NCBI GenBank assembly: GCA_037176845.1
Contig: JAYKXP010000076.1
Coordinates: 62,001-126,000, forward strand
Origin: Paramarasmius palmivorus
Lineage: Eukaryota; Basidiomycota; Agaricomycetes; Agaricales; Marasmiaceae
Direction of reading: 5' to 3'
DNA length: 64,000 nucleotides
Within the stretch, counting starts at the first letter, position 1, and every line of letters begins with the position of its first letter. Made by a program: the position numbers and the translations under genes. Shown here one piece after another: positions 11,401 to 24,872 of the stretch. The notes beneath the pieces were generated by a model. It was given only the letters and a program-made list of their open reading frames with translations, had not been told where the DNA came from and made no database searches.

Positions 11401-14400
11401 TTGCTCACCGGCTAATGCGTTGTTCATTTCTGCTCTCAGGGAGCCACGTGGACTCGATGTGGCAGTGAATTTGTTTGGCTTTGTAATACACCTCCTTCTC
11501 AGACACTGAACGCGTCTCGAACCTCTTACTTTCTGAGCTCCTCCTGGCCTCACTGGCTGTAATTCGGCCTGAAAAACCTGAAAACTTCAGGTATGTTTCA
11601 GAATTTTCAAGCGAATATATTCACCGAAGAGCTCATCATGTCGGTATCAGTTCACTGTCGGTATCTCTGGTTCCCGATTGCTCGCGACAGACTCCAGTTC
11701 CATGTGCACAATGTCCGGTCCTTGCTCGATGATTTTATTCCGATATGGCGATACCTTGATGTGAAGGTTTAAAGAAGCTGAGCCCCCGGGCTAAAGGGTT
11801 TACATGACTCGCAGTAATCCAGGCGAGAATGACGGATTGGTGATGGTGTTTCACAGGGCGTTATGGTTGAGGAGTTTCAGAATGTCTCCAGGTGCGCGAG
11901 TTTGTATCTAGAAGCAGTATACCCCGTCTTGATAACTTCGACGTGACCCAATCATCAGGCCTTCGAAGACACGAGCTTCCTTGTTTGGGAGGTTATGTGG
12001 TAGTTACCTCAAGTTATCTTGGGTCATCCCTTGACTGCATTCTCGTCGAAACACTAGATCCGTTTAGACCGGGAAGAGATAAGATGCTCGTTAACCGATA
12101 CATCTGGGATGACGCTGTGCATGACTTGACACAGCTCAAGATTGTCGAAGAAAGCGGGTGCACCTTTTCTCTGGTACGTGCACTTCATCTTGGTTCGTCA
12201 CGAACTGACACTTATCTAGCGAATAGCTCCCGGTGCCAGGCCATCTCCTACAACCACCAACCATGACGCGTGAACATGACAGTTTTGGCCATACACGTTC
12301 TAAAGGATGCATCTTTTTATCGGCTATCTACCATGCTGCAATTTCCCCAGACTGAGACTCCTCCCCCAGTTTGTTCGGTGTCTACTAGCCGTTTAAGGGC
12401 GGCTCTAACGGTCGTTATGGGTGCACGAGGAATGCACGAGGCAATGACGCAGATGCATCGACGAATTTATTTCGTCATAAGTAGCACCTCTTTTTGTTCG
12501 AGGAAACAATCACTGTGTAGCAAGGCGCTTGCAGGTATGTAGTTGCAATCTGTCTCTTCAGCCAAAGCTGATTCGAAAAGAAGTTTGAGTCATACCAGTC
12601 TCAACTCGGTCAAGCTCGGTGAACACCAGACTCATATTCGATAAGGTGCAATGTAGGGGATGACGCGAGCACCGACGTCTTCAGATTGACAGCTCTGTCG
12701 GAGCACGCATTGTCTTTTATGTTATCAAGGATGGTGTATCTTCCTACCTGGTCAGTGGTTCGTCTTGGTTCGATTTAGTGTCTAACCTTGGTATGAGCAG
12801 GATTAGGTGGGACACTCTGAGAGGAGGCGCTTATGACGTCAGTTTCAAGCTGCACTTAACGCCACCAACGTCTGGTATCTGGTTCATCTGATCCAGTCTG
12901 AGTATGCCATGCATGCTGCGCGTAAGCACATTCTCCCGCTGCCATGATCCTTGGAGTTGGAGTATTTCTTCCGGGAATCGGAATACGCTCTAGGCCAACT
13001 CCTCTCTCTCGACCGTGGATAGCATATAATTGTCTAGTGGGCACGCGTTTCTAGGTGGATGTAATAGATGTGTGTCTAAGAGATTCTATATTCAGGTCAT
13101 TGTTCCTTTTAGCCAGCTTTCGGCGTCTCGTACTACTGTTCGTCTTCTCGAACAATCATCCACTTTCCATTCCTTCTTACGCGAGGAGACTCATTCTCAG
13201 TCATGGGCTATTCGGTTCACAGTAGAAGCGAACTTCAGATGGTGGTATATTAATACCATTGATTGCATGGACTTCCTCCCTGCCAATGGGTTCCATAGGA
13301 TGATTCCTGCTGAGCTTCCGTAACACTGAGGAGCGTTGCGCATGAACCTTCCTACTTTGGCTTCAAAGTGTCCGTTCACCGACGAGACCACCGGAGTGCG
13401 TGTGGCATGAGACGCCTGGATGTTGTGCTCACGTTTGCCGGGGTCTCCAGCCTTGCAGAACGGCGCTAGTTCCCATGCCGTCTGCCGCTGATACGAATCA
13501 GGAATATGGTCTTTTGTTGGCGACAACGACGGTTCCACTGCTGCTTTCCTGGGCATTTATTACTGCTTTCCTGTGACCAACACCGGATGAATACAGCTCG
13601 CAACGCTAACGCGGAATGCCAAACTTGATTTATTGATTCGAGAATGATGTTTTCAGAATTTCTCATTCTCTATGTCCCGACCGAAACACGCTAAGCGGCT
13701 GATGCCGTGGCCAAAGTAGGAGACTGGTCTGACATTCTACCGTACCGTTCCTCAGTTCGCCACAGTCGTGTTTTGATGATATTCCCTCGTGAGTTCTCGA
13801 AATCCCGTTGACAGAATGCTCAATACTCACCGAAGAAACCTTTCAATTTCTTGGTATGGTCCAGATCTCATCCCCTGGCCGTTCGTTCCAATACTGTCCC
13901 CTGGAACGAGGAAGCTGGCAGCTGCGTTGCGCAAAATCCACAAAGCCGATCCTCGTTTCTGTCCTCATGGGCTATGGTATATTCCCCAATCTAAACCATC
14001 AACAGTGTCTCAATTTACACTCATGTGAGCTGGTTCATGAATTCTTTGGTCTTTCTAGGAACGCATTAGACTGCAGTTTCATCATAACTAGACGCCGTGG
14101 AGTTCGAAGCTGTAGTACCACGGCGCATTGGTGTAGGTCCCTTGTTTCATTTTTATTTTAGAGGGTACCGCTAATCGGCATGTCGTATAGAGCTGAGCCA
14201 GCAATAAGCCAGAGCATCCTCGGAGACACCCGCGAATGAAAGCAGGAATGTAGTCGACCGAGAGTCAGCTTATCGTCGACCTTGGCATTGCTGTGATGCC
14301 GACTGCTTACGGAGCTATGAAAGCCGCGCCACAAGGCAGGTGCAGGACCGCTTTGCTTATGTCTTATTTCTCAACTCAATTGAGTAGGGCAGCCTTTGCT

Positions 14401-16549
14401 GTAAAAAACAGAGCCTCTATACTTGGCGAATGACATGAGGAGAATTCGGCTGGCATTGTCTCTCGTACAGGGATGCTTACCTTGGATCGTCCACACGATG
14501 TGGCGTTTTCAGCAGTCATTGATATTGATATTCGTGCTTTAGACATGATATACCAGAGTATCAGGGCGCTGCGATTGATACATTGGATTGATTGTTATCC
14601 TTAGCGGCATTGCTGCTATAGGTATTTTTGTTGATGTAGAACATGCATGAGGCAGGGTGTAGAGGAGCAATGCTACCGAAAACGGCAGCATACATGCTAC
14701 GAGACATTTGAGTGTGAGTGTCGTATCACTGTCAGGATTTTCGGAGGATTCCGTAATTGATGGTCTATGTCGAGGTTTATCACCCTGCTTGGGGATTAAG
14801 AGTAAGTAACTGCGTGTCGAACGAGTACGAACGGAGAACCAAGTGGACATTTTACGAAACAAATGCCCACTCACCACGGGAGAATTAGAACCCTCTTTAT
14901 GGATCCGAGACCCAGTCTAGTTATTTGCACTCCAGTTGTCGGACACAAGCCACAGAAGCATGGCGACAGCTCCCAGAAAGGAAGCTGGGCACCCGCTGAA
15001 CACTCGAGGGGTATACAGAGAACTTTGTGTTTACTTACGTTCTAGCTTGTTATCAGATCTTCCAGGATTCTATGTATAAGCTGTAATGGGGTACAGCTTT
15101 ACTCTGGTGTATATAGCTTAAAGCGGATTTTATTTCCGGGTGACAATAAGCGGGACGACTGTTCCCGACTTCTGTGAACATTACTGGAATAGCATAAGAT
15201 AAGTCACAAAACACGAGCTCCGGCTCACTAAGAACATTCACAAAGAACTGAAGTTCGTTGCAAGGAACCCTTTTACCTGGTTCGAGCATAAACTAAGTGG
15301 TCGAATCGTCGAATTGACAAGATCTCGAGCCTCATAAAGCTTCACCTCATCAAGGAAGGGCACTACGGAAAACGACGGAATCAATGCCTACAAATGTTCA
15401 AGGTAGCGAGTAGTAGCTTATTTTGTGCTCACCTCGAGAACTAGGAGGGCGTGTTGAATTCGGGTCCAATAGATCTCTCCGTTGCACAACCACCGCGGTG
15501 GGCGGACCAGGGAGGTAGGTTTCGGTAAAGATTGAGCTTAGGAGTGAGAAGGGGCTCGTTCTGTATCTTACTGTACGACCAGGGGATCATTCTGAGAAGA
15601 CCTAGACGGACCTAGGGGGCTAGCTGAGCGTAGGGGGCATTGCGGATGCAGCATGGGAGATTGAGAGCAGCGATGACCAATCATGAAGCCGAGGTCTAGA
15701 CGCTGTGGGTGACCATAGAAACAAACACTGTGCGGGAACATCAACAAATTGTTGTACTGAAGCTTGGTTTTGTACATACCGGCGATTGCTGAGCAGAATG
15801 ACTATGGCAATTTCAAAGGCTTGTTAAAGAAGAACCGAATCATTCCAGCCTCGAGGCCCACTTGTGTATCTTGCTAGGTCTCTCGAAATGGCTGTCGAGG
15901 AGAATCTAGAATTAGTTGTCGTGGCAAGGTTAAGATCGAGTGTGGAAGACACCGGAGATTCGTCAGTCCTTGAGTTTGCACTACTGAGACGCGATGGCGA
16001 GTGCGGGATACCGGCTGCATACTTAAGGGCTAATGAAGCTTGATGTAGACCACAGGGAAATCTACAATCCTACAAGGAACAAAGAGAAGAAGCAGGAAGG
16101 CCTCGGCTAGCAGAATGGTTTGTAAAGTACGACCTGTACATCATACGAGATTACCTCAACGAGTTAATATGACGGCAGTTCGTGACCAATCACCGTGTAG
16201 ATGTTTTCGACGTACAAGATCTTCACTATGGCACGCTGTAGTCCTCCTATTCTCGAATCTGGAGCGTGTTCGCCTACTGTAACTCGTTAGCGCTTCCTGG
16301 AAATCGTAGACGAGATGTATTCACCAGATGGACGTGACAGTCAATATGAAGATAGCACAGGGTGAACAACCTCTATTCCATTCCCACCGAGGGAGGTGAG
16401 TAACTTGTAAGAAATGTTCACAGGTTAGCGAAACCAGTGAATCTCGACGAGAATTGCCAACAAAATTGGAGCCCTTAGTCTCGCGATGTCTGTGTACATG
16501 ACTGGTTGCATTGACAGCGGTAGAATCGATGACAAGAGTACCGATAATT
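2428..16549. other. 14-kb gene-poor stretch with scattered ORF fragments
   Basis: No gene is supported in this interval. It holds pyrimidine-rich runs (2560-2630), GGT-rich repeats (about 3925-3955) and many ORFs of 60-120 codons on both strands, none with a recognisable domain. Some fragments carry intron-like joints: an ORF from 11892 reaches GTACGTGC near 12175, and a TATCTAG near 12220 would let it continue in frame for 17 codons. Repeated short phrases such as GGAAAGGCGACTCCGGG (near 8870 and 8950) suggest old duplications. I read it as decayed or untranslated sequence, possibly transposon remnants, without identifiable transposase or reverse-transcriptase motifs. Confidence 0.5.
3330..3349. 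repeat. 20-base palindrome
   Basis: Two perfect 9-base arms, CCGTTGAAT and ATTCAACGG, are separated by GA. The site sits in GC-rich sequence with no gene on either side within 1 kb, so its role is unknown; a binding site for a dimeric regulator is one possibility. Confidence 0.6.
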
Positions 16550-17307
16550 TTATGGAACGTCATGTGCGCTAACAATGATATCACGTCCATTTTCTCGTAT
16601 TGAACGCTGCTCAGGGTCTCTTGAAAGTGGTTTTCGCATATCTTGAGTCTATTAGCCAGAGATCGAACGCATTTAGCAGACGAACGCACCGAATGCATCC
16701 TCCTCATCCCGTCCCCCTTTGCCTATGCCGAGACTTCCATAATATTCTCGGACCCTTCTATAGACACTGTACCCCATTCCTTCGTACATCTCTATTGCGA
16801 TATTGTTTGCGCATCGCACGTAAAGGTCAACAAAAAATCCCCCGTAACCTTCATCCGACACGAGTTCTAGTAGCGACATCATTTTTCGGGCGAGGCCCAA
16901 TCTACGATATTCGGGTGCAACGGTGATTGCTGTAACATGTCCATGCCATTCGGCACCTTGGCCTTCGGCTTTTCCGATTACTGGAGAGAACAGTGAGCCG
17001 AAATCTCTGTAGTACCAAGTGTAACTCACCGTAACCCATCATCCTTCCGTTTGGAGCTTCTTGAACACAACATAGATTGGGCCAACGTGATAGGTAAGCC
17101 AAATAGAACCCAATGTTATACTTGGTTCCGAAGAATTCGTTGAGAAAAGGCCGAGGTCTCAGCGTCGCATGCTCACTGTTTCTGTCCAAATATCCAAATT
17201 ACTTGGAAAAACAGCTCAGCTTTTTCGTCGTAGAATTAGGTAAATTTGACTTACATGTTGTTGAAGTTGAACATGTCTGAAGCCCTGAACGGACGAAGAA
17301 CACTCAT
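16550..17307 (-). CDS. NAT3: N-terminal acetyltransferase NatB catalytic subunit (Nat3/NAA20)
   Basis: NatB acetylates N-terminal Met of proteins starting Met-Asp/Glu/Asn/Gln, working with an auxiliary subunit (Mdm20/NAA25) at the ribosome. I traced five exons: 17307-17255, 17201-17177 (25 bases), 17120-17030, 16980-16690 and 16641-16550, giving 183 residues against 178 in human NAA20. The joined protein runs MSVLRPFRASDMFNFNN, INLDIWTETYNIGFYLAYLS, then MMGYVIGKAEG. The acetyl-CoA site is the Q/RxxGxG/A-type loop in VAPEYRRLGLARKMM, followed by GGFFVDLYVR, MYEGMGYSVYRRV and EDAFDMRKPLSRD. All are in family order. The 25-base exon is required to restore the conserved INLD..TET segment. It lies 210 bases behind the 3' end of IML1 on the same strand. 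Confidence 0.93.
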
Positions 17308-17517
17308 ATTGCAAAAGAGATGTGGTGGGCTGGTGGTGGTACAGAGGGAAGAGAATTTCGGCTGACTCGGTGTCGGGAGAGCGATTGTGCACGCGACCGG
17401 GTCTTCGCGGGTGTCTTGCAGATGTGCCCCATCCGCGAAATTTTAGGCTATAACTAGGTTACAAATAGCACAAATATCTATATACATGCATTCAATCATT
17501 GACAGCAGGATACTACA

Positions 17518-20500
17518 CTAAATACTCAATGGAGGAGGTTCCTCCGGTGCTTGTCCAAGCCTTGCCAGTTCTTCGTCATAGAACTGATCCAACTTTTGTC
17601 TGTCAGAACAAAACTGGTGCAACTCGACCCGAATCTTCTCTGCTTCAACGGCAGGCCTGTAGCCTTTGGCTTTGCCCATACGCCCAGGCCCCATGAGTCT
17701 GTTGGTCAGAAATAAGAACCCCCTTGTCCCTCCAAGAACCTGGACGAATGCCACCCCAGAACGATGGACAAACTGAGAGTATTTGAAAGGTGAACGTCGG
17801 TAGGAATAGACGACGTCAATATTCTCGGGATAGAGATCCGCGGCCTCCACATCAACTATGAATCCAAAGTGACGCAAGAGAGCATATTCAAAGTACCGAG
17901 CAGTCTGCGTGCCCTCAGCTACTCTTAGCTGAAGATCGGGGACAATTGGAGGGGGTAGAGCCAATCGTACAGGAAAGCAGGACTGGAACGGATTACGATC
18001 GCGAATGTCGGATATCTGTCCAACGTAGGCTTCCACTAGTTTCAGGCCATATTTCTCGATAGCTCTGCTCCAGGTACGAAGTTGGTCTTCAATGAAACGA
18101 GCAGTGGTACCAATCCACTGTAATTCGAAGTGGAAGACGGTGGAAGGGTTGTGGATGATATCATGGTGTAGGAGAACCGATTCAGCCTGGTCACTTCGCT
18201 GGAAGAGATGTGCTGTCAGTGAGGGTGTTAAAGCGAGCGTACAAGCTACTTACGTTATTGGGATCGATGTCTATGACCATGGTTTGACTGAGAATGAGTC
18301 GTCTCTTATTTTTACGCGGGCTGGCACTCATAACTCTCATTGCATTACCAGGATAAAATCCCGACCGGGTCACGAAATCTTCACTAGGACGGGCTCTGAA
18401 CCATCTTCTGGGGGTCGACGCAATTGCATATTCACCTTTGAGGCGGTAAAAGTAGTGGCTAGATGATCCGTTAGCCATGGTATACACGAGATCCGAGATG
18501 AACTAACCCATCCAGGAATCCGTGGTGACCTCTAACATGCTCAAACAATCCCTCTTCCATGAGTTTGACTCCAAGCTCTGCACCCTGTGCCCGAGAAGAG
18601 ACATCTCGGAATTCACGGACTAGCCACGACACGAAATCATATCCCGTGAATGAGTCTGCGTACTGTGATCTATGCCACTGGTGCATCTTGATGGGCAATC
18701 CATCTTCCTCGCGCATAGCTTTCGCAATCGCCATCAATGTCATGGTTGTAATGTCCCTCTCGCTCTTCATCTTCTTCTTCAAGGGGCCAGCTGCGTGGAT
18801 CTGGTCAAGTTGCTCCATCAAGTGGTCGTCAGTAATAGAGTCAACAGGACTGAGTGTTGTAGGCAAGAATCGGACAGCTGGCGCAGGAGTAGAGCGTTCT
18901 TCTGGGGGTTGCCAGCGGAGTTTAGTGAACTGTTCTGCAAGCTTCTCAATACCGAGTATTCTTGCCTCCTCCTCGTCGAGTTTTTCGCCATTGGGGCCTA
19001 CGTGGATGCTTGGTGCTTCTGTAGTAGGGATAACGACGAACCGCGTCCTCCAGTACCGAAGGGATTCGTTGAACTGGTGTTCATAACCCGCAACGAGCAT
19101 ATCCAACCTGCAATAAGAATCCATTAGTATAGCAGAAGAGAATGGCATGCAAGTCATACCTGTTCCATCCATAGTTCTCCAACCCATGCGAATTGAATGT
19201 AATTTTCTGTTCTGTGTACCCAACCCCCAGCTTCGGCCAAATAAGACATTGGTATTCAAATGGCTGTGTTGGAGGCATCCGCCTCACATACCTCCGCACT
19301 TGAATAGCCTCTCCAGTGTATGAAATTCGATGTATCTCGTTGCTCATACTGAGATAAACCGGTTCTGTAGTCGACTGCAACACTTCGGCAGCACCTCTGA
19401 ACTTGGGTGTCAAAGTCATGTCATCCTCTGCTGCGAGAAAAGATTGCGTTCGACGGAAAGGTACTTTATCCTTGCTCTCCGTTCCAGAGTCCTCATCCGT
19501 CTTGGGAGGCTGGATGACGAATTGGAACCCTTGAGCAAGGCGTACAGCAGCCATACCCCTCATCACTACCAAAGCCCAAGCACTTCGTTGTGCATCAGGT
19601 GTTCTGCCCTTCGGTTCCTCCGGGGGGTTAACCATGAATGATTTCTTCATCTCCGCAGGGTCGACCACGAAATCATACGTGTACACATCGTACTCCCTCC
19701 CGAGTTCCTTGGCTTTAGGGAAATACTCGACAGTGAGAGGTAAACATGCTGGTGTAACAATAGCCTTCCATTTGATTTCGTGCCACGGAGTAGGCACAGA
19801 GTAAATGTGCTGCCATCGCGAGGCTAATCCGCCAGAGTTATCTTGAGTATGTGTGGGCTGAGCCGTGTCACTTATGGGCCGAGACGGGTTCGCTCGTAAG
19901 TAACTGGGTGATTCCGAAGAAGATGGATATGAGAAACCAATAGAGAGGTTTGTGCTCCTTCGACGTCCAGCTTCAATGTCGCTGCCCCGTGGCGGTGTGT
20001 TTATAGGTGATGAGCGACGAATTAAGGCTGCTCGCGAAATGCTGCCGGTGTTTGACCCAGTAGGTAATGCAGGGAACGGATCATCGTCTCCAGCTCGACT
20101 CAATACGGATGGAGCTATGGTTGAATTCTTAATGGTGAGGGGTGCCGTTGACCTTGGGCTTCCCTTGGCGGGTAGTATAGGTTTGGATTTAGGCGAAACT
20201 TCACGTGTTGAAGGTGATGAAGAAGCAGTACTGGACGAAGCGGAGGCAGAGATCGCGCTGGTCTGCGGCTCCACGGGTCCACTCCTGAACGGCTTGAACA
20301 GCCACGAGGGGGTGAGCTTGGATGCTAATGTATTACGGGAAGGCGAATGTGATTTCTTGGTACTGGCAGCAGTCAACTGAGAAGCAGCGGACTTAGTTGA
20401 CTTTGCAGACCGGTTTGACAAAACAGATGCCTGGGAAGGCGAAGAGCTCAACCCTTTCACTGAAATAGGCGGAAGTGCGCTATCGTCATCTGGGGGTAGA

Positions 20501-22586
20501 TCCTTGATGATATGCCGGGGACTTTCTTCAATGCGTTCAATATTGGGAGGTATGACGGAGTTTCGATGTGAAGCGCGTTTCTCAGCGTTCAACGTGCGAA
20601 GAGATGAAGTCAGTGATGCAGTGGAAATAAGGGAGTTCCGGCTAGCGGGCTGTGTTGGTTGTGCTGGCTTCTTGTCTGACTGGAAGGAGAAGGTTGAATT
20701 GTCGAACTGATCCGCTTCGTCTTTGGATACAGCGGTAGAACCTGATGGAGAACCGTACGGGTCTCCATGGTTGCCATCGGGAGGAGGCAAGAAAGGTACC
20801 TCTATACTAGGCAGGACATCGTGATCCAGCAGTCCCAACATTTCAATCTCGTACATTTTGGCACGGGGAGTAAACCTGTACTATAATCAGCAAAGTTGGT
20901 GTGATACAACTGAGAAAAGATTTACCTATCCTGACGAAAGGGAACGTCCTAAGAATACGATAAGTAAGCCCAGCTGCAAAACACGTTAATAGCACCACAT
21001 ACCATTTGCTCGTCCCAAAATGACATCTGTACCCAGAACGGCTCCCACCAAAACGTTGCTTTCTTGGTACTTGCCGGGAAGGTAGGATCTTCGTCACAAC
21101 CCCACAAAGGGTCCATAACTCGGGATCCATATGGGCCATCTTTATCCAGCTTTGCGTCCGGCAAACTGCTTTGGAAGCTGAATATCGGGCTCTGGTGCAA
21201 AGGAGATCTTGCCAATGATATAAGATCCAAGCCAAATCCCTGATCCAACATACGTGTTGTAGTGAGCCGAAGGAGCTGCTTGGACACTCGGAAATATCCT
21301 GTTCCAGGCGTAATGAGGATAGTAGATGCGCCAGTCAGTACCAACGAGCGGTCGATGTAGTGAGTCTCGGAGGGGTAGAGGTTGAGGTTGAGTGCTTCGA
21401 GAATAGGTCCGTCTTGAGCGTAGGAGATTCGGCCAACCAGACGAACCTGTTCCGTAGCTCCTTGTGCAGAATCCAAAGATGCACGGTGGTAATGATGCGC
21501 CAGGAGGATATCTCGCTGAAAATCCCAAAATGAATTCTTCAGACTAACAAGCGTTGGCTTCCATTCGTGTATGACTTCCAGATCGGTAATGACCTTGTAA
21601 AAGTCTTTGTACCATGTTCCACGCGCATCGCGTCTGAGGGGACCGGCAGCATATTCGATTTCGGATTGGTCGTAGTAGACGCGGGAGATGAGAACGATTG
21701 TTACTGTATGGTTTGTACCGGCCTCTTTCCATTTGGAGAAGAGAGCGGGGAGAAAGGAGTGTACGACTTTTTCGTTGTAACGTTCGCCGTCTCCTGCAAA
21801 CTCCCACAACTCGCGGCAAACTTGGATGAATATAGTGACTTTGGCTGAGAGGGAGCGGTAGATGATCTTTGTGGATGATGTAATGAGTGCTGCAGGGACC
21901 TGGGAGACCAAGTCAGCGAAGAATGGAGAGATTATATGTTTCCTGCACCTTGCGTCCACCAACTAAGATGTCTTGTATTTTTGCGGTGATGCTGCCAATG
22001 AAGGATACCTCTTGACCATGATACACGCATTGATTGACTAAATGTTTCCCAAGCCTCCACATTTCATTTCGGCCCAGGTATTGATCTTGGAATGATACCT
22101 CTACATAGTCGGCATGATATTTCTCCTTTTCAACCTAGGTCAAGGTTTAGTAGACGCGTTTGGAAGGGGTATAGAATAGGCACCTTTGTTACGGTAACCT
22201 CAGAGTTGTTTCTTATCCCGAAGGTGTCCGCAATAGGTTTAGGAACTGATATCTATATATCAGCCATTCAATACTAGGTCTACATGTTGAAGTACGGGCC
22301 GCACCTGCAACTGGGGCTTTGAGCGGCCGTCGTCTTTGGGAACCACAAAAATGAAGGCACGATCTGTAGCTGAAACGCTGAGCATGTCCCCTTCCTTGAC
22401 ACCGGGCCAATATGCATGATTCAGGATAACACTTGATGACTCTTTTGGATCGTGTACCCAGGAATTGAGTGTGGTACTGTCTCCGTACTCTAGTGGTACA
22501 ACAGGGATGGGCCGAAGAACAGACTGAGCAGTATTGGACCGTCTGCGGCCATAATGTGATTGCGATTCCGATCTGACTACACTCAT
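17518..22586 (-). CDS. IML1: Iml1/DEPDC5, GATOR1/SEACIT subunit controlling TORC1
   Basis: A multi-exon gene of roughly 1,600 residues, close to yeast Iml1 (1,584). In GATOR1/SEACIT it is the GTPase-activating subunit that turns off Rag/Gtr signalling to TORC1 on amino-acid starvation, at the vacuolar membrane. The N-terminus (from ATG 22586) carries the NPRL-interacting region (LNHAYWPGVKEGDML, IADTFGIRNNSEVTVTKV). Next is the Iml1 core (STKIIYRSLSAKVTIFIQV, TIVLISRVYYD, TGASTILITPGTGYF), then a long Ser-rich linker encoded around 19950-20850. A DEP domain follows near 18500-18680 (YADSFTGYDFVSWLVREF, KLMEEGLFEHVRGHHGF), then the conserved C-terminal domain (FHFELQWIGTTARFIEDQL, AIEKYGLKLVEA). 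The first intron runs from after codon LQ (GTGCGGCC) to ATATATAG, near 22260. Every exon I joined stays in frame, so the gene looks intact. Confidence 0.92.
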
Positions 22587-23240
22587 TTTCTCTCTGTACA
22601 GCGAAAACGGTCAGACATGCATGATACGAAGATTGCTGTCACACACCCAGGTTTTCGCGTTGTACCTTTGCTGTCTTTTCAGTCGCTTTCGAAGTATAGA
22701 ACACACTGGAATTATTCACAACTTGAGCCGGAATGAGCGTTGAACATCACAATCAAGCATACCGAGGTTTGAATGGCTCTTCTTTCTCCAGCTACTATCT
22801 CCGACACCTTTTCCTCCCTACCCGTCTCTCTATTCTTCGGTTTCAAAAGTGGATGAGATAAGAAGACTCTGATTTGCGTTGGAGCAATCCAAACTACCGC
22901 GTGCTGTTCTGCACTTCCATGCAGAAAACAGGGAGAAAGTCTTGCAACCTCTTGGCCGTTGTAAAGTCCGACGGAATGGTCGTGGTGGTGGTCAGAGCCG
23001 TGAGAGATGGACCCAGGGTTCACCAAGCTCCCGCGACCGAGAGTCTGCGCACAGATCAGGTCGCGCTTCTGCTGTTACTCAATTATATACTCAAGTCACC
23101 TGCTGGCAAAGATGCTGATGCTGCCTGACCTCGACCGTCACAGGCTCGCAGCACAGTGATTGGAGCTGTCGGTACCGTTAGGTGAGTTTCTTCACAATGG
23201 ACTTGACTGGCTCTAAAGAACGTTGGATTCTAGGGGCAGG
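22587..23240. other. Divergent intergenic region between IML1 and the F-box gene
   Basis: About 650 bases separate two divergently transcribed genes and should contain both promoters. The ORFs inside it (for example 22874-23128) show no domain. A start codon at 23197 opens a different frame from the F-box protein and could act as a short upstream ORF. Confidence 0.5.
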
Positions 23241-24844
23241 ATGGCACAGAATTTGGCAGCAGTTCAGCGTACACCACCAGAAATCCTGGAAGAGATATTT
23301 CTCTACTGTTATCACGACCACTCGCTGTACACGTCTACAAGAGAAGCTCCGTTCAACGTTGGGGCCATTTGCCAGCGTTGGAGAGACATTGTGACCTACA
23401 TACCTTTGCTATGGTCATCTCTTCGGGTCGAGTTCACCCGCACACAATCTCGCCCGCCTCTTTCTATTCTAGAAGAATGGTTATCCCGGTCCAAATCATT
23501 CCCACTTAACCTTTCATTGGTCTACGTCGAGGAAACGACCAAAGTCCGAACCTTGGAGGAGGAAGAGACATTGGATTACTCGCGCTTATGGGATACACTA
23601 TCCGTTCTCTCCAAACATCTCCTTCGTTGGGAAAAGGTCTACCTGGACCTAAGCCAACTCCCAGAGTTCGTAGAATTCCCCAGTACACTCCCCTTGAGCG
23701 AGAGCAAAGTCCCAGTTCTCAGAATCCAGGACCTCGGGCTTCGTTCGTTTGACTATCATCATCGACACAATGGTCTCAGACTTATCCCTGCTATCCAACA
23801 GTGGATATCATCATTGATGGGCTGTGCACCTTCCCTCCATACCTTTGCCAGTTATGGACCAGGTCGTCTGGATCGTCTTGTCGTTCCCTGGGACAAACTC
23901 ACAAATCTCAGCCTCGAAGCAGTCACCGCCAACCGATGTCTCAAGATTATCGAACTCGCACCTAACCTCGTATCCTGCCATTTTGGCATCAAACGCGTTC
24001 GCGAACCATCGTTTCAGTTGCCCCTCGAGATCAACCATGCCGCGTTGAAGCAGTTGACCATCACAGCTGACATGGACGTTGGGGATTTCTTCGAGCCTCT
24101 GAGCCTTCCTGAGCTCTCGGAGTTGGAGATCGTGGTGACCACCAAGGCGGATAGGGAGCAGTGGCATCAACAGGCGGAGCTGTTGTCGTTTTTGCAGCGC
24201 TCGTGTTGTCCACTTGAGGTGCTGGTTCTTCGAAAACCTTCACTCACGGAGAATATCTTGCTTCAGTGCTTAAGCAATGTGCCGAGCCTGAAGCAGTTGG
24301 AGATTTCGTTCAACAGCAGTTCGTCTGGCAAGTTGATCGGACACAGTCTACTTCAGAAGATGACTATAAATGGGAATTCCTCAGACAAGGATGATTTAAA
24401 GCCCAATGAGCTCCTGTGTCCACTACTGGAGAGTTTGGTATTGATCAGATGCCTATCCGAGTCCTTGGAAGATGGGGCGTTGGGTGAGATGGTGGCATCG
24501 AGATGGAGTAATCCATCAGCGCAAGGTGAGCTTCTAATTCATCACAATCCCCACCGATGTTACAATTCTGTCCCCAGTGAGACTGTCCTACCTGGTCGTA
24601 GAGTTCCATCGTGATGATCATTGGGCCGATAACGAACATATACAAGCACTGCATCGACAGGGTCTACATGGGAAGACTTGGGTCTCGCGGGGGTAAGTAT
24701 CTCTTACTTTCGATCAGAATCTTTGCTAACACATCTTTGATCTCTAGAACAACTCTCAGGAAACCTACTGCGGTCATGAGTAAAGACGGTTCTACAAATA
24801 TTCCTGTATTGCCTATTCCTGTCGCTTGGGGTGGTACAAGATGA
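23241..24844 (+). CDS. F-box protein with leucine-rich C-terminal region
   Basis: A 498-residue protein from three exons: 23241-24525, 24578-24692 and 24748-24844. Residues 8-60 form an F-box of the agaricomycete type (PPEILEEIFLYCYH, then GAICQRWRDIVTYIPLLWSSL), which would bind Skp1 and place the protein as substrate receptor of an SCF ubiquitin ligase. The rest shows irregular Leu-rich repeats (LTNLSLEAVTANRCLKIIEL, LPELSELEIV, LSNVPSLKQLEI), the likely substrate-binding surface. The ATG at 23241 is the first in frame; the codons before it begin with TTG only. The second intron has a good CTAAC branch and TCTAG acceptor; if it were retained the protein would stop about 30 codons early. Its target is unknown; such genes are numerous in mushrooms. 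It converges on the ligase gene with only 28 bases between stop codons. Confidence 0.85.
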
Positions 24845-24872
24845 TAATATGTACTGAAGTCTCTGTTGTACG

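Noticed and set aside
14374..14385. 12-base palindrome ACTCAATTGAGT
   Set aside because: Short enough to occur by chance in 64 kb and without supporting context.
18559..19127. Plus-strand ORFs of 150-175 codons
   Set aside because: They are antisense to the IML1 exons with the DEP domain.
22874..23128. Plus-strand ORFs between IML1 and the F-box gene
   Set aside because: Two overlapping frames, Val/Arg-rich without motif; the position suits promoter sequence better.
23182..23394. ORF starting MSFFTMDLTGS before the F-box gene
   Set aside because: It runs in another frame and overlaps the F-box itself; at most its start is an upstream ORF.
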